From Roseobacter sp. HKCCD6576-2 (GTDB taxonomy: Bacteria > Pseudomonadota > Alphaproteobacteria > Rhodobacterales > Rhodobacteraceae), in NCBI RefSeq assembly GCF_013179285.1, contig NZ_WVNW01000004.1, positions 186,001 through 250,000 on the forward strand: a DNA stretch of 64,000 bases, written 5' to 3'. Shown in pieces: positions 36,426-45,535 of the stretch. Every line of letters begins with the position of its first letter. Positions within the stretch are counted from its first letter, which is position 1. The notes below the pieces were generated by a model, which saw only the letters and a list, made by a program, of their open reading frames with translations, had not been told where the DNA came from and made no database searches. The position numbers and the translations under genes are program-made.

Positions 36426-37733
36426 TCAGCTTTCGCGGAAGGCGCGGTTGAAATAGTCAGTCAATGGGCGCAACAAATAGGCGATCGGGGTGCGATCATC
36501 CGTGCGGATAAACGCCTCCACGGGCATGCCGGGCAAGAGCGTGACATCGCCGAGAAGCTCGATTTGACCGTCATCCAGCACAATCTGTGTCTCGTAGAAA
36601 CTCGCGCCTGTGGCTTCATCCACAAAGGCATCGGCCGAGACACGGGTGACCAACCCATAGAGATCTGGCGTGGTCTGCATATCGAAGGCCGGGAAGCGCA
36701 AGAGCACCTCTTGACCGACAAAGACTTGATCCACGTGGATTGCCTCAACCCGGGCAGAAATCACCAATGGACGGTCCTGAGGCACCAGAAACAGCACGGG
36801 GTCCGCGGGACGCACAACCGAGCGCGGTCCAAAGACCGTCATTCCGTAAACGATACCCGCCACCGGCGCGCGCAAATCCATCTGATCAAGCTGCCGGGCC
36901 AAGGCGCGGGCCCGTTCGGCAAGCTCTTCTTCTTGCACGCGCACCTCGCGCAACTCGGCAATCGCCTCTTCGCGGCGCTGTGTTTCCAACTGGAGAATCG
37001 ACAACTCGATCTCTGTGATACGCCCCTCCGCCTGAGCAGCGCTCGCATCGATCTCGCCGAGACTGCCGAGCAGATTGGCTTCCTCCCGCTGCAAAGTCAG
37101 CACGCGAGCGGCCTGTGCCAGCCCGCGCTCCAGAAGGTCTTGTTGCGCGATCAGTTCCTCGCCCACGAGGCCCTGCTGCCGCTCCAGTGCAGTTCGCTGC
37201 GCGATCATGCCGTCAATTTGGCTGGCGATCTGCTCTGTGCGGCGGGTCAATTGATCAATCTCGCGGTCCAGCGTATCGCGCCGTGCCGCGAAAAGGTTCA
37301 ACTGTCCGCTCAGAATATCGGCCAGTTCCGGATCGTTGAGGGCTGTCTGCTGCAGGTCGGTGCCGAACTGCAGCTCCGATAGGCCGTCCCGCTCCGCCTC
37401 AAGGCGGGCGCGGCGGGCCCGCACCTCGTTCAACTGACCACGCACCACCGCATAGCTCGACGCGATATCGGAGGCGTCGAGGCGTAGTAGGATCTCACCC
37501 TCTTCGACCTGTTGACCTTCATCAACCGCCAATTCAGCGACCACCCCGCCTTCGGGATGTTGAATGGCTTGGCGGTTCTGATCCACCTCAATCTGCCCTG
37601 ACGCGATGATCGCGCCAGCGATATTCGACGTCACCGCCCATGTGCCAAACCCGCCGACCAAGACCACAAGCGACAGAAGGCCCAAAATCATCGGGGCGCG
37701 AACGGACCAAGCGGGGTGCGACGTCTCTGCCAT
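36426..37733 (-). CDS. Type I secretion membrane fusion protein (HlyD family)
   Basis: A 435-aa periplasmic adaptor linking an ABC exporter to TolC. One N-terminal membrane helix (about residues 12-34) follows a short cytoplasmic end, then a biotinyl-lipoyl half (residues 45-85), a long coiled-coil hairpin (residues about 95-280, Ala/Glu/Arg/Leu-rich), and a beta-barrel end. The start overlaps the stop of the ABC gene by 1 nt, so the two form one operon. Family members (PrtE, AprE) export RTX proteins. Confidence 0.88.
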   Translation of the reverse strand: MAETSHPAWSVRAPMILGLLSLVVLVGGFGTWAVTSNIAGAIIASGQIEVDQNRQAIQHPEGGVVAELAVDEGQQVEEGEILLRLDASDIASSYAVVRGQLNEVRARRARLEAERDGLSELQFGTDLQQTALNDPELADILSGQLNLFAARRDTLDREIDQLTRRTEQIASQIDGMIAQRTALERQQGLVGEELIAQQDLLERGLAQAARVLTLQREEANLLGSLGEIDASAAQAEGRITEIELSILQLETQRREEAIAELREVRVQEEELAERARALARQLDQMDLRAPVAGIVYGMTVFGPRSVVRPADPVLFLVPQDRPLVISARVEAIHVDQVFVGQEVLLRFPAFDMQTTPDLYGLVTRVSADAFVDEATGASFYETQIVLDDGQIELLGDVTLLPGMPVEAFIRTDDRTPIAYLLRPLTDYFNRAFRES

Positions 37734-39469
37734 CAGCTCACTCCTCCGGCGGTGCCGCCCGCAGCGATTTGTGCGTGGTTCTGCACCGTTTTCTTCAACA
37801 CCTCATCTCGCGGCCCGAAGGCCTTCGGCATCCCGCCATCCAACACCAACAACATGTCGCATTCGCGGATCGCCGCCGGGCGATGCGCCATGATCAAAAC
37901 CGACCGACCATCGGATTTCATCTCGCGAATGGCTTGGTTCAACGCTTCACTCCCGTCGTTGTCGAGATTTGAGTTCGGCTCGTCCAAAACGAGGAGCACC
38001 GGGTCACCATGAAGCGCCCGCGCAAGTCCAATCCGCTGAATCTGTCCACCGGAGAGACGTGAGCCGACCGCTGTCACCTGGGTGTCATAGCCTTTGGGCT
38101 GATTCAAAATGAGGTCATGCGCTGCCGCTTTCCGTGCGGCGGCCACAACAGCGTCAGGATCAGGGTTCGCCGACAGCCGCGCAATGTTTTCGGCAATCGT
38201 TCCGTCGAAGAGCGTCACCGTTTGGGGCAGATACCCGACCAAGGAGCCAAGAACATCCGGATCATATTGGTCCAACGTGGCACCATCGAGGCGGATTTGC
38301 CCTGCCGCCGGGCTCCAGACCCCGGTTAGCGCCTTGGCCAAGGTCGATTTTCCGGCGCCCGATTGGCCGATGACACCGACCGCTTGGCCTGGCTCGACCC
38401 GGAAACTCACCATCCGGAGTGTTGCTTGGCTCTCCCCCGGTGGCACAACCGCCAACTGATGCACATCGAGCCGCGCCTCTGGCCGCGGCAGCGGCAAACG
38501 CTGCGGTTCGGGTGGTGTGTCAGCCAACAGCGTGCGCAGATTGGCCCAGCCTTCCCGGGCGCGCTGGATCATGGCCCATTGGCCGATGGCCAATTCGATT
38601 GGTGCGAGGGCCCGGCCAAGCAGGATCGATCCCGCGATCATCGCGCCCGCAGTCAACTCGGCCTGCAACACCAGATACGCCCCCAAGCCCAACATCGCGG
38701 ATTGCAGGAACAGCCGCAGCGTCTTGGTCAGCGTTGTGAACCCGCCAACCCGATCACTCGACCGGATCGACTCACCAAGCGCGGTCTCCCGCTGCCCCCG
38801 CCACCGGCGGAACGCGGCACCTTGCATCCCCAAACTGCGGATCAGTTCCGCCTCGGACTGTAATTGACCAGCCATCCGGTCGGCACGCATCGTCGCTTGC
38901 CCAGATGCTTTGAGCGGCGCGCGCGTTGTCGCTTGGTTGATCAAGGTGATCACAATCAAGAGCGCGCCGCCCGCCAGCGCGAGCCAACCAAGCCATGGAT
39001 GGAAAATGAAGATCGCAGCCAGGAAGATCGGCGTCCAAGGGATATCGAAGATCGCCAAAAACGCGGGCGTCGAGAGCAGGCGTTGCACCGCCTCTAGATC
39101 TTGCAACCCGGTTTGCGGCCCGCCCTCGCGGCGCGCACGGGTCAAAGCCGCGCCAAACACTCGGGAGTCGAGACCATCCTGCAGCCGGGCACCAACCCGC
39201 GCCGCGACCCGACCGCGCACGTAATCCAACACGCCCATCATCACGAACAGAAAAGTCACCAGAAGCGACAAGGCGAGCAATGTCTCTTCCGATCGGCTCC
39301 CAAGCACGCGATCATAGACCTGAAGCATGTAAAGCGGCCCGGTCAGCATCAACAGGTTGGTGAACATGCTGAACAAGAGAATCGACCACAACAGACCGGA
39401 ATTGGCCCGCCGCTGTTGCGCCAGTTCATCTATGTCAGTTTGCCCGGGCAAGGATTTCGCGGCAGCCAT
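37733..39469 (-). CDS. Type I secretion ABC transporter (permease-ATPase fusion)
   Basis: A 578-aa exporter with a six-helix membrane half (residues about 20-310) and a C-terminal ATPase. Walker A is GQSGAGKST, the signature is LSGGQIQRIGLAR, and the Walker B region is VLLVLDEPNSNLD. It has no N-terminal C39 peptidase, so the substrate should carry a C-terminal secretion signal, as in PrtD-type systems. No RTX protein or TolC gene lies in this window. Confidence 0.9.
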   Translation of the reverse strand: MAAAKSLPGQTDIDELAQQRRANSGLLWSILLFSMFTNLLMLTGPLYMLQVYDRVLGSRSEETLLALSLLVTFLFVMMGVLDYVRGRVAARVGARLQDGLDSRVFGAALTRARREGGPQTGLQDLEAVQRLLSTPAFLAIFDIPWTPIFLAAIFIFHPWLGWLALAGGALLIVITLINQATTRAPLKASGQATMRADRMAGQLQSEAELIRSLGMQGAAFRRWRGQRETALGESIRSSDRVGGFTTLTKTLRLFLQSAMLGLGAYLVLQAELTAGAMIAGSILLGRALAPIELAIGQWAMIQRAREGWANLRTLLADTPPEPQRLPLPRPEARLDVHQLAVVPPGESQATLRMVSFRVEPGQAVGVIGQSGAGKSTLAKALTGVWSPAAGQIRLDGATLDQYDPDVLGSLVGYLPQTVTLFDGTIAENIARLSANPDPDAVVAAARKAAAHDLILNQPKGYDTQVTAVGSRLSGGQIQRIGLARALHGDPVLLVLDEPNSNLDNDGSEALNQAIREMKSDGRSVLIMAHRPAAIRECDMLLVLDGGMPKAFGPRDEVLKKTVQNHAQIAAGGTAGGVS

Positions 39470-39642
39470 ATAATACTCCGATTACGTGTCGCTTCGTCGC
39501 TCTTCGCAGTCCATAGACTTGACTCTATGGTCACGCACATCCTCTAAAACGCTCAATATCGCCGATCGCAGGATCAAAACCTTTTTCAAACCCTACCGGC
39601 ACGAGATCGTGTTGGGTACATGAAACCTATATAGGTCGTCAA

Positions 39643-40419
39643 TTGCCGCTCTTTTCCGAACTGCGCGCCCCTGTCTGGCCCGCCCTCCTTCTTCTTGCAA
39701 CCCTGTCGGCCTGTGGCCCCGCTACCTTGCCGTCAGGCGCCACGATTGATGATCCGTATGAGGCACAAAACCGCGCGGTGCACGAGTTTAACCGCGATGT
39801 CGACCGGGCTCTGGTCCGGCCAGCCGCTTCATCGCTCGGCACAGCAGTCCCAGACCCGGTTTTGGTCGGGATCGGACGGATGTCCTCGAATCTGAGTCAC
39901 CCCAGTTATGTGGTGAACGATGTTTTGCAGCTTCGCCTCGCTGACGCGATCCACAACACCTCGCGCTTTGTGATCAATTCAACGATCGGCATTTTGGGGA
40001 TTTTCGACCCCGCCAGCGCCATGGGCCTCGACGAGCGCGAGACCGATTTCGGCGAAACACTCCATGTTTGGGGCGTACCGGAAGGCTCTTATGTCGAGTT
40101 ACCCATCTTTGGACCGTCGACCTCGCGCGACACGGTCGGTCGGGTGGTCGATATTGCCCTCAACCCGCTCAGAGGGTTGGAGCCTGACGCGGCCAATACG
40201 GTGCGTGGCATCAACGTGACGTCACGCTTTGGTGACCGGCATCGCTTTGGCGGAACCATTGATAGCATCCTATATGAAAGCGAAGACAGCTATGCCCAGG
40301 CCCGGCTGCTCTATTTGCAGAACCGGCGATTTGAGCTGAGAGGCGATGCCGAGCCGGAGTATTTCGACCCTTACGAGGACCCTTATGACGATCTCTTTTT
40401 CGAACCAAACGGCCAATAA
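39643..40419 (+). CDS. mlaA: MlaA/VacJ lipoprotein
   Basis: A 258-aa outer-membrane lipoprotein of the retrograde phospholipid transport system. The lipobox is LSAC (about residue 24), and family blocks DPYEAQNRAVHEFN and SRFVINSTIGILGIFDPA are clear. I use a TTG start at 39643, with AGGTC about 6 nt upstream; no in-frame ATG fits. The acidic C-terminal tail is proline/aspartate-rich. mlaC follows by 7 nt; the permease-ATPase genes mlaFED are not here. Confidence 0.88.
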   Translation: MPLFSELRAPVWPALLLLATLSACGPATLPSGATIDDPYEAQNRAVHEFNRDVDRALVRPAASSLGTAVPDPVLVGIGRMSSNLSHPSYVVNDVLQLRLADAIHNTSRFVINSTIGILGIFDPASAMGLDERETDFGETLHVWGVPEGSYVELPIFGPSTSRDTVGRVVDIALNPLRGLEPDAANTVRGINVTSRFGDRHRFGGTIDSILYESEDSYAQARLLYLQNRRFELRGDAEPEYFDPYEDPYDDLFFEPNGQ

Positions 40420-40426
40420 CGCGGGC

Positions 40427-41029
40427 ATGAAGATGAGTCGGCGCCAATTTGGTGTCGCCGGTTTCAGCGCCGGATTGGCCGCTATCACCGCGCCGCATAT
40501 GGCACTCGCACTCAATACGGTGGAGGCGCGCGCGCTTGTCGACCGTCTCGTCGCCGAGATATTCCAGGTGATCAATTCCGGCCAGTCTGAAGCTGCCATG
40601 CTCCGCGAGTTTGAGCGGATTCTGGCCCGGTATGCCGATGTGCCGATCATCGCTCAGTCGGTCTTGGGGCCGCCCGCTCGAAGCGCATCACGGGCCCAGA
40701 TGCGGGCCTTCACCGAAGCCTTCCAAGGATATATCGCGCGCAAATATGGCCGCCGCTTTCGTGAGTTCATCGGCGGGCAAGTTGTGGTGACCGATGGCCG
40801 CCAGGTGAACCGTTATTTCGAGATCATCTCGACAGTACGACTCCGCAATGAAAGCCCGTTCGAGCTGCGCTGGCTGGTTTCGGACCGCTCGGGCCAGGAC
40901 CGGTTCTTCAACCTGATCATCGAGGGCGTGAACTTGATGACCACAGAACGTGCCGAGGTTGGCGGCATGCTCGACCGGCGCGGCGGCGATCTGGATGCGC
41001 TCATCGCCCATCTGCGCACCGTCGGCTAA
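40427..41029 (+). CDS. mlaC: MlaC-type phospholipid-binding protein
   Basis: A 200-aa periplasmic shuttle that carries phospholipid between MlaA and the inner-membrane Mla complex. The N-terminus MKMSRRQFGVAGFSAG carries a twin-arginine-like SRRQF motif and signal, the body matches the MlaC/Ttg2D fold with RAQMRAFTEAFQGYIARKYG. The ATG at 40427 lies 7 nt after mlaA; an in-frame ATG at 40385 would overlap mlaA. Confidence 0.85.
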   Translation: MKMSRRQFGVAGFSAGLAAITAPHMALALNTVEARALVDRLVAEIFQVINSGQSEAAMLREFERILARYADVPIIAQSVLGPPARSASRAQMRAFTEAFQGYIARKYGRRFREFIGGQVVVTDGRQVNRYFEIISTVRLRNESPFELRWLVSDRSGQDRFFNLIIEGVNLMTTERAEVGGMLDRRGGDLDALIAHLRTVG

Positions 41030-41052
41030 AGACCAGGGTTCATGGGGCAGGC

Positions 41053-43251
41053 CTAGTTGTTCTGCCCCAAGATCCCGCCCAGGACCTCCATCAAAATCTG
41101 CTCGGCCAAATCCGGCTGACGGCCTTGCGTACGAGGCGCTTGCTGTTGCGCCTGCGGCTGTGGCGCGGGGCGGGCTTCGGCCACCGGGTCGATCATGGGC
41201 AAGGGGCGCGGTGGAATATCGGTGTGGATGCGCTCCATCGTCTGCCGCCAAAGCTCAGCCGGCAAGCCGCCGCCAGTCACACCGGATAGCGGCGTGTTGT
41301 CATCATACCCCATCCAGACACCGGCCACATAATCGGCGGTAAAACCGATAAACCACGCATCTCGGGCCGAATTGGTCGTGCCGGTTTTTCCCGCCACGGG
41401 CCGACCAGGCAGTTGCGCCCGCTGCCCCGTACCGCTGGCCACAGCCTGCGCCATCATATAGGTGAGCTGCCGCGCGGCCCCTTCCGAGATCACCCGCTCC
41501 TGAATACCGCCCTCTTGTCCAATGAGCGGCGTGTCGTCGCCAAGGAACCTGAGTTCGGTCAGCCCATAGGGCGCCACGGCGGACCCGCCGTTCAAAATCC
41601 CGGCATAGGCTCCGGTCATTTCGATCAGGCTGGCCTCCGACGCGCCCAAAGCAATGGCTGGGCCAAGCGCCAGATCGCTCTCAATGCCGAACCCCTCGGC
41701 AACGGCAACCGTTGCCTCACGCCCGACAGTCTCAGACAAACGCACCGCCGCCGTGTTCAACGAGGCGCGCAATGCGTCGGTCAAGGTCACCTCACCATAA
41801 AACTCACGGGAGTAGTTTTCCGGGCTCCAAGGGCCCGATCCGGGCACGTCAATCGTCAACGGTCCGTCATAAATCAGATCATCAAACCGCCAGCCCAGAT
41901 CCAGCGCCGCCGCATAGACAAACGGTTTGAACGAACTGCCGGTCTGCCGCATCGCTTGCACCGCGCGGTTGAACTGTCCGGCAACCTGGGTTTCGCGGCC
42001 ACCAACCATGGCACGTACCGCGCCATCGGCCGACATCACCACAATCGCGGCCTGCGCGGTGGAGCCCTCTCGCACCTGGTTTTCGAAGACGTCGACCAGT
42101 GCCGCCTCCGCGGCATCTTGCATTGCCGGATCGAAGGTGGTGCGGATGATCACATCTTCGGTTGTGTCATTGGTCAGGAAGCCCGGCCCGGCCCCCATGA
42201 TCCAATCGGCGAAGAACCCGCCGGTTTCCTGCCGCGCCGCAGCTGATAGTGTGGCCGGGTTGGCGCGCGCCTGATCCGCCTCGGCAGAGGTCAGATATCC
42301 CTGCTCTTCCATCAGGTTCATGACCAGATTGGCCCGGCGCTGCGCCCGCTCCAGATTGCGGGTCGGCGCATAATAGGACGGCGCCACCAGCAGCCCGGCC
42401 AGCATCGCGGCTTCCTGCGGTGCCAGATCAGCGCTGGAATGACCGAAATAGCGCTGTGATGCCGCTTCGAAGCCCCGCGCACCGGCGCCCAGATAGGCCC
42501 GGTTGAAATAGATCGCCAGGATTTCATCCTTGGTGTAGCGGAACTCCATCGCCAGCGCGAAGGGCACTTCAGTGATCTTGCGCCAGAGTGTCGTGCGGCG
42601 ACAGTCGGTCTCGTACTCCGCCTCACTCTCCCATTCCGACGGGTCATAGGCCACGCCGAGACACATGAGCTTGGCCACCTGTTGCGTGATCGTCGATCCG
42701 CCATGGCCTTCAAGCGGCCCGCGACCCTCGCGCATATTGATCCGAATGGCGCTCGCGATGCCACGTGGGCTGACGCCCAAATGGCGATAGAAACGCCGGT
42801 CTTCGGTGGCGACCACGGCATTGGTCAGATGCGGGCTCACTGTATCGGGGTCGATCATCCCGCCAAATTGCTCACCGCGCCAGGCAAAGACATTGCCGTC
42901 GCGATCCAGCATCGTCACCGAGCCCCGCGCGCGGGCATCGACCACCTCACCCACATCGGGCAGAAGTGTATAATAGTAGGCCGACGCGCCCAGAATGATC
43001 AGGGCGACCACAGCAGTAACACGCCAAACAATGCCGAAGATCAGGCGCAACACAAACCGGAACAGCGCCCCGAACCAACCCAAAATCCCGGGCCTGCGGG
43101 CGCGCGACCGTGTCTGGCGGCGGGCATTGCGTTTGGGTTTCGCCGATGATTGCGTTCTTGTGCGTTTGGTTGTGCTCTGTGTCCGGCGGTCTGCCACAAG
43201 CCCACGTTGGCTTTTGCGGGGCGGACGACCTCCACTTCCTGATCGGCTCAT
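41053..43251 (-). CDS. Class A penicillin-binding protein (transglycosylase/transpeptidase)
   Basis: A 732-aa bifunctional peptidoglycan synthase. A basic cytoplasmic N-terminus is followed by a membrane helix (about residues 76-94). The glycosyltransferase domain has the catalytic Glu in ATEDRRFYRH (E150) and GGSTITQQVAKL; the transpeptidase has SFKP (in TGSSFKPFV), SLN and KTGTTN motifs. An insertion (residues about 196-222, with two Cys) interrupts the usual spacing after QQVAKLM. The C-terminus is Pro/Gln-rich. I choose the ATG at 43251 with AGGAAC upstream. It is divergent from glnK. Confidence 0.9.
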   Translation of the reverse strand: MSRSGSGGRPPRKSQRGLVADRRTQSTTKRTRTQSSAKPKRNARRQTRSRARRPGILGWFGALFRFVLRLIFGIVWRVTAVVALIILGASAYYYTLLPDVGEVVDARARGSVTMLDRDGNVFAWRGEQFGGMIDPDTVSPHLTNAVVATEDRRFYRHLGVSPRGIASAIRINMREGRGPLEGHGGSTITQQVAKLMCLGVAYDPSEWESEAEYETDCRRTTLWRKITEVPFALAMEFRYTKDEILAIYFNRAYLGAGARGFEAASQRYFGHSSADLAPQEAAMLAGLLVAPSYYAPTRNLERAQRRANLVMNLMEEQGYLTSAEADQARANPATLSAAARQETGGFFADWIMGAGPGFLTNDTTEDVIIRTTFDPAMQDAAEAALVDVFENQVREGSTAQAAIVVMSADGAVRAMVGGRETQVAGQFNRAVQAMRQTGSSFKPFVYAAALDLGWRFDDLIYDGPLTIDVPGSGPWSPENYSREFYGEVTLTDALRASLNTAAVRLSETVGREATVAVAEGFGIESDLALGPAIALGASEASLIEMTGAYAGILNGGSAVAPYGLTELRFLGDDTPLIGQEGGIQERVISEGAARQLTYMMAQAVASGTGQRAQLPGRPVAGKTGTTNSARDAWFIGFTADYVAGVWMGYDDNTPLSGVTGGGLPAELWRQTMERIHTDIPPRPLPMIDPVAEARPAPQPQAQQQAPRTQGRQPDLAEQILMEVLGGILGQNN

Positions 43252-43473
43252 GATGTTCCTGCCTTCTTTTGCGCCAAGATACGCAATAACGACTCGTTTG
43301 TGGAGGGCACATCCTCGCTTTTCTTCCCCGCATATGCTGCACTGCCGCATCCAGCTTCCGCACAAAAAATAGGCACATGCCAGAAATCGCGCCGAAAATT
43401 TCGGTATACAACCTGAAGTTGTGAAAACCCCTTACCGTGCCGTTGCCCTAAAGCCCGCCCCGGCCTGTCTTAA

Positions 43474-43495
43474 CCCCCGTGAGTTCCTCTGGGGG
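43474..43495 (+). promoter_or_regulatory. Leader hairpin upstream of glnK
   Basis: CCCCC (43474-43478) pairs with GGGGG (43491-43495), with an inner GAG/CTC pair around a TTC loop and one wobble, in the leader 28 nt before the glnK GTG. No T-run follows, so it is not a terminator. A regulatory or mRNA-stability role is possible; I do not recognise an established element. Confidence 0.3.
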
Positions 43496-43522
43496 ACAGA
43501 CAACAACCGGAAGGGTATCAAC

Positions 43523-43861
43523 GTGAAACTCATCATCGCAGCAATCAAGCCGTTCAAGCTGGAGGAGGTCCGCGAAGCCCTGACCGCCATCGGTGTGCGC
43601 GGCATGATGGTGACCGAGATTAAGGGCTTCGGCTCGCAATCCGGCCACACAGAGATCTATCGCGGCGCCGAATATGCCGTGAATTTCGTGCCGAAAGTGA
43701 AGCTGGAAATCGTCGTCGCGGCCTCAATGGCCGATCAGGTGGTCGAAACCATCCAGACCACCGCCAAAACCGACAAGATCGGCGACGGCAAAATCTTCGT
43801 CCTCGACGTGAACTCCGCCGTGCGCGTGCGGACCGGCGAGACCAATGACGACGCGCTTTGA
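43523..43861 (+). CDS. glnK: Nitrogen regulatory protein P-II (GlnK)
   Basis: A 112-aa P-II signal protein that binds ATP, ADP and 2-oxoglutarate and controls AmtB. The T-loop holds the uridylylation Tyr in GHTEIYRGAEY, and the C-loop region is GDGKIFVLDVNSAVRVRTGE. The GTG start at 43523 has AAGGG upstream and gives a family-length protein; longer in-frame versions have no similarity. amtB follows by 34 nt, the normal glnK-amtB order. Confidence 0.93.
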   Translation: MKLIIAAIKPFKLEEVREALTAIGVRGMMVTEIKGFGSQSGHTEIYRGAEYAVNFVPKVKLEIVVAASMADQVVETIQTTAKTDKIGDGKIFVLDVNSAVRVRTGETNDDAL

Positions 43862-43895
43862 CGCGCGGCCCTTTCGACAAAAGGACATGACACTC

Positions 43896-45233
43896 ATGAA
43901 AACCAAGTATCTTTTCCCACTGGCCGCCGTGGCAACCGCCGCCGCGCTGCCGTCGGTGGGCCTGGCGCAAGAGGCCGGCGTAGAAGCCGCGGCCCACACG
44001 TCTTACATTCTGACCACGCTGCTGTTTTTGGTCGGGGGCTTCCTCGTCTTCTGGATGGCCGCGGGCTTTGCGATGCTCGAGGCCGGTTTGGTGCGCTCAA
44101 AGAACGTCACCATGCAGTTGACCAAGAACATCTCCCTCTTTTCCATCGCGGCGATCATGTATTGGCTCGTCGGTTTCGGCATCATGTATCCCGCCGATTG
44201 GGTGATCGAAGGCTGGCTCGGCCCGTTCTTCGCGATCACTTCGCTCGAACCCGTGGGCGTTGCCCCGGCGGATACCTCGCTTGACTATGCCTCGGTTGGC
44301 TCGGACTTCTTCTTCCAGTTGATGTTCTGCGCCACCACGGCCTCGATCGTCTCGGGCACGCTGGCTGAGCGCATCAAGCTCTGGCCCTTCCTGATCTTCG
44401 TGGTTGTGCTGACCGGCTTCATCTACCCGATCGAAGCCTCCTGGCAGTGGGGCGGCGGCTGGTTGGCCGAAGCGGGCTTCTCCGATTTCGCTGGCTCGAC
44501 GCTGGTGCATGCCGCAGGCGGCGCTGCGGCTTTGGCCGGGGCCATCGTGCTGGGACCACGGATCGGCAAGTATGGCAAGGACGGAAAAGTGAATCCGATG
44601 CCGGGCTCCAACCTGGCGCTCGCGACGCTTGGTACCTTCATCCTGTGGCTGGGTTGGTTCGGCTTCAATGGCGGCTCGCAACTGGCCATGGGCACCGTGG
44701 GCGATGTAGCCGATGTGTCTCGGATCTTCGCCAACACCAATATGGCAGCTGCTGCCGGTGCCGTCGCGGCTCTGATCCTGACCCAGCTCATCTATGGCAA
44801 AGCCGACCTGACGATGGTCTTGAACGGCGCGCTGGCCGGTCTGGTGTCGATCACTGCCGAGCCGCTGGCCCCGTCGCTCTTCCTCTCGCTGATCATTGGG
44901 GCGATCGGCGGTCTGATCGTGGTCTTCACTGTCCCGCTGCTCGATAAGATCAAAATCGATGACGTGGTCGGTGCCATCCCGGTGCACTTCTTCGCCGGCA
45001 TCTGGGGCACGCTCGCCGTGGTCCTAACCGGCGGCTACCATGGGGAGGCGACCCTTGGCGCACAGATCATGGGGATCGTGGCGATCATCGCCTTCGTCTT
45101 CATCACCTCGTTCATTGTCTTCTATGCACTGAAGGCGACAATTGGCCTGCGCCCAAGCGAGGAAGACGAGATCAACGGCCTGGACGTCTCCGAGCTTGGC
45201 ATGGAAGCCTACCCGGATTTCGTCAACACGTGA
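43896..45233 (+). CDS. amtB: Ammonium transporter AmtB
   Basis: A 445-aa ammonium channel with an N-terminal signal peptide (cleaved near GLAQ/EAG) and eleven transmembrane helices. The twin-His pore is represented by LVHAAGGAA and IPVHFFAGIWG. I choose the ATG at 43896 with AAAGGA about ten bases upstream; an ATG at 43887 is closer to that site. A strong terminator follows. P-II binding closes the channel under nitrogen sufficiency. Confidence 0.94.
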   Translation: MKTKYLFPLAAVATAAALPSVGLAQEAGVEAAAHTSYILTTLLFLVGGFLVFWMAAGFAMLEAGLVRSKNVTMQLTKNISLFSIAAIMYWLVGFGIMYPADWVIEGWLGPFFAITSLEPVGVAPADTSLDYASVGSDFFFQLMFCATTASIVSGTLAERIKLWPFLIFVVVLTGFIYPIEASWQWGGGWLAEAGFSDFAGSTLVHAAGGAAALAGAIVLGPRIGKYGKDGKVNPMPGSNLALATLGTFILWLGWFGFNGGSQLAMGTVGDVADVSRIFANTNMAAAAGAVAALILTQLIYGKADLTMVLNGALAGLVSITAEPLAPSLFLSLIIGAIGGLIVVFTVPLLDKIKIDDVVGAIPVHFFAGIWGTLAVVLTGGYHGEATLGAQIMGIVAIIAFVFITSFIVFYALKATIGLRPSEEDEINGLDVSELGMEAYPDFVNT

Positions 45234-45256
45234 TCTCGCCGGATAACGCAAAGAGG

Positions 45257-45280
45257 AGGGCGCCTTTGGGCGCCCTTTTT
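45257..45280 (+). terminator. Rho-independent terminator of glnK-amtB
   Basis: AGGGCGCC (45257-45264) pairs with GGCGCCCT (45269-45276) across a TTTG loop, followed by four more T. It lies 24 nt after the amtB stop on the plus strand. Confidence 0.88.
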
Positions 45281-45387
45281 CTTCGCAACAGGCATTGGTA
45301 CATTCTATCGCTGCACCGGCACAGACCCATTTGAAGGTCGCATCAACGGGCCCATATCTCGTTCAGGTCCCAAATCGGAGGCATCAC

Positions 45388-45534
45388 ATGTCAAATACGC
45401 CGAAGCCCGACCCGAAACCTGACCAAACATGGCAAGCCTGGTTGACGACCGAAATCACCACCAGCCTGCCGCGTTGGGCGTATCTTGCGGCTATTGGGGG
45501 CGCTATTGTTCTCTTGCTCATCGCGCTCGACTAA
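45388..45534 (+). CDS. Small single-pass membrane protein
   Basis: A 48-aa protein with a Pro/Lys/Asp-rich N-terminus (SNTPKPDPKPDQTWQ) and one C-terminal membrane helix (residues about 29-46, WAYLAAIGGAIVLLLIAL). GGAGG lies 5 nt before the ATG at 45388. The next gene starts 1 nt after its stop. No family recognised; the AmtB terminator separates it from glnK-amtB. Confidence 0.6.
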   Translation: MSNTPKPDPKPDQTWQAWLTTEITTSLPRWAYLAAIGGAIVLLLIALD

Positions 45535-45535
45535 A

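Noticed and set aside
41044-41068. Hairpin GGGGCAG/CTGCCCC between mlaC and the PBP gene
   Set aside because: The right arm lies inside the PBP coding end and no T-run follows on either strand, so it is not a good terminator.
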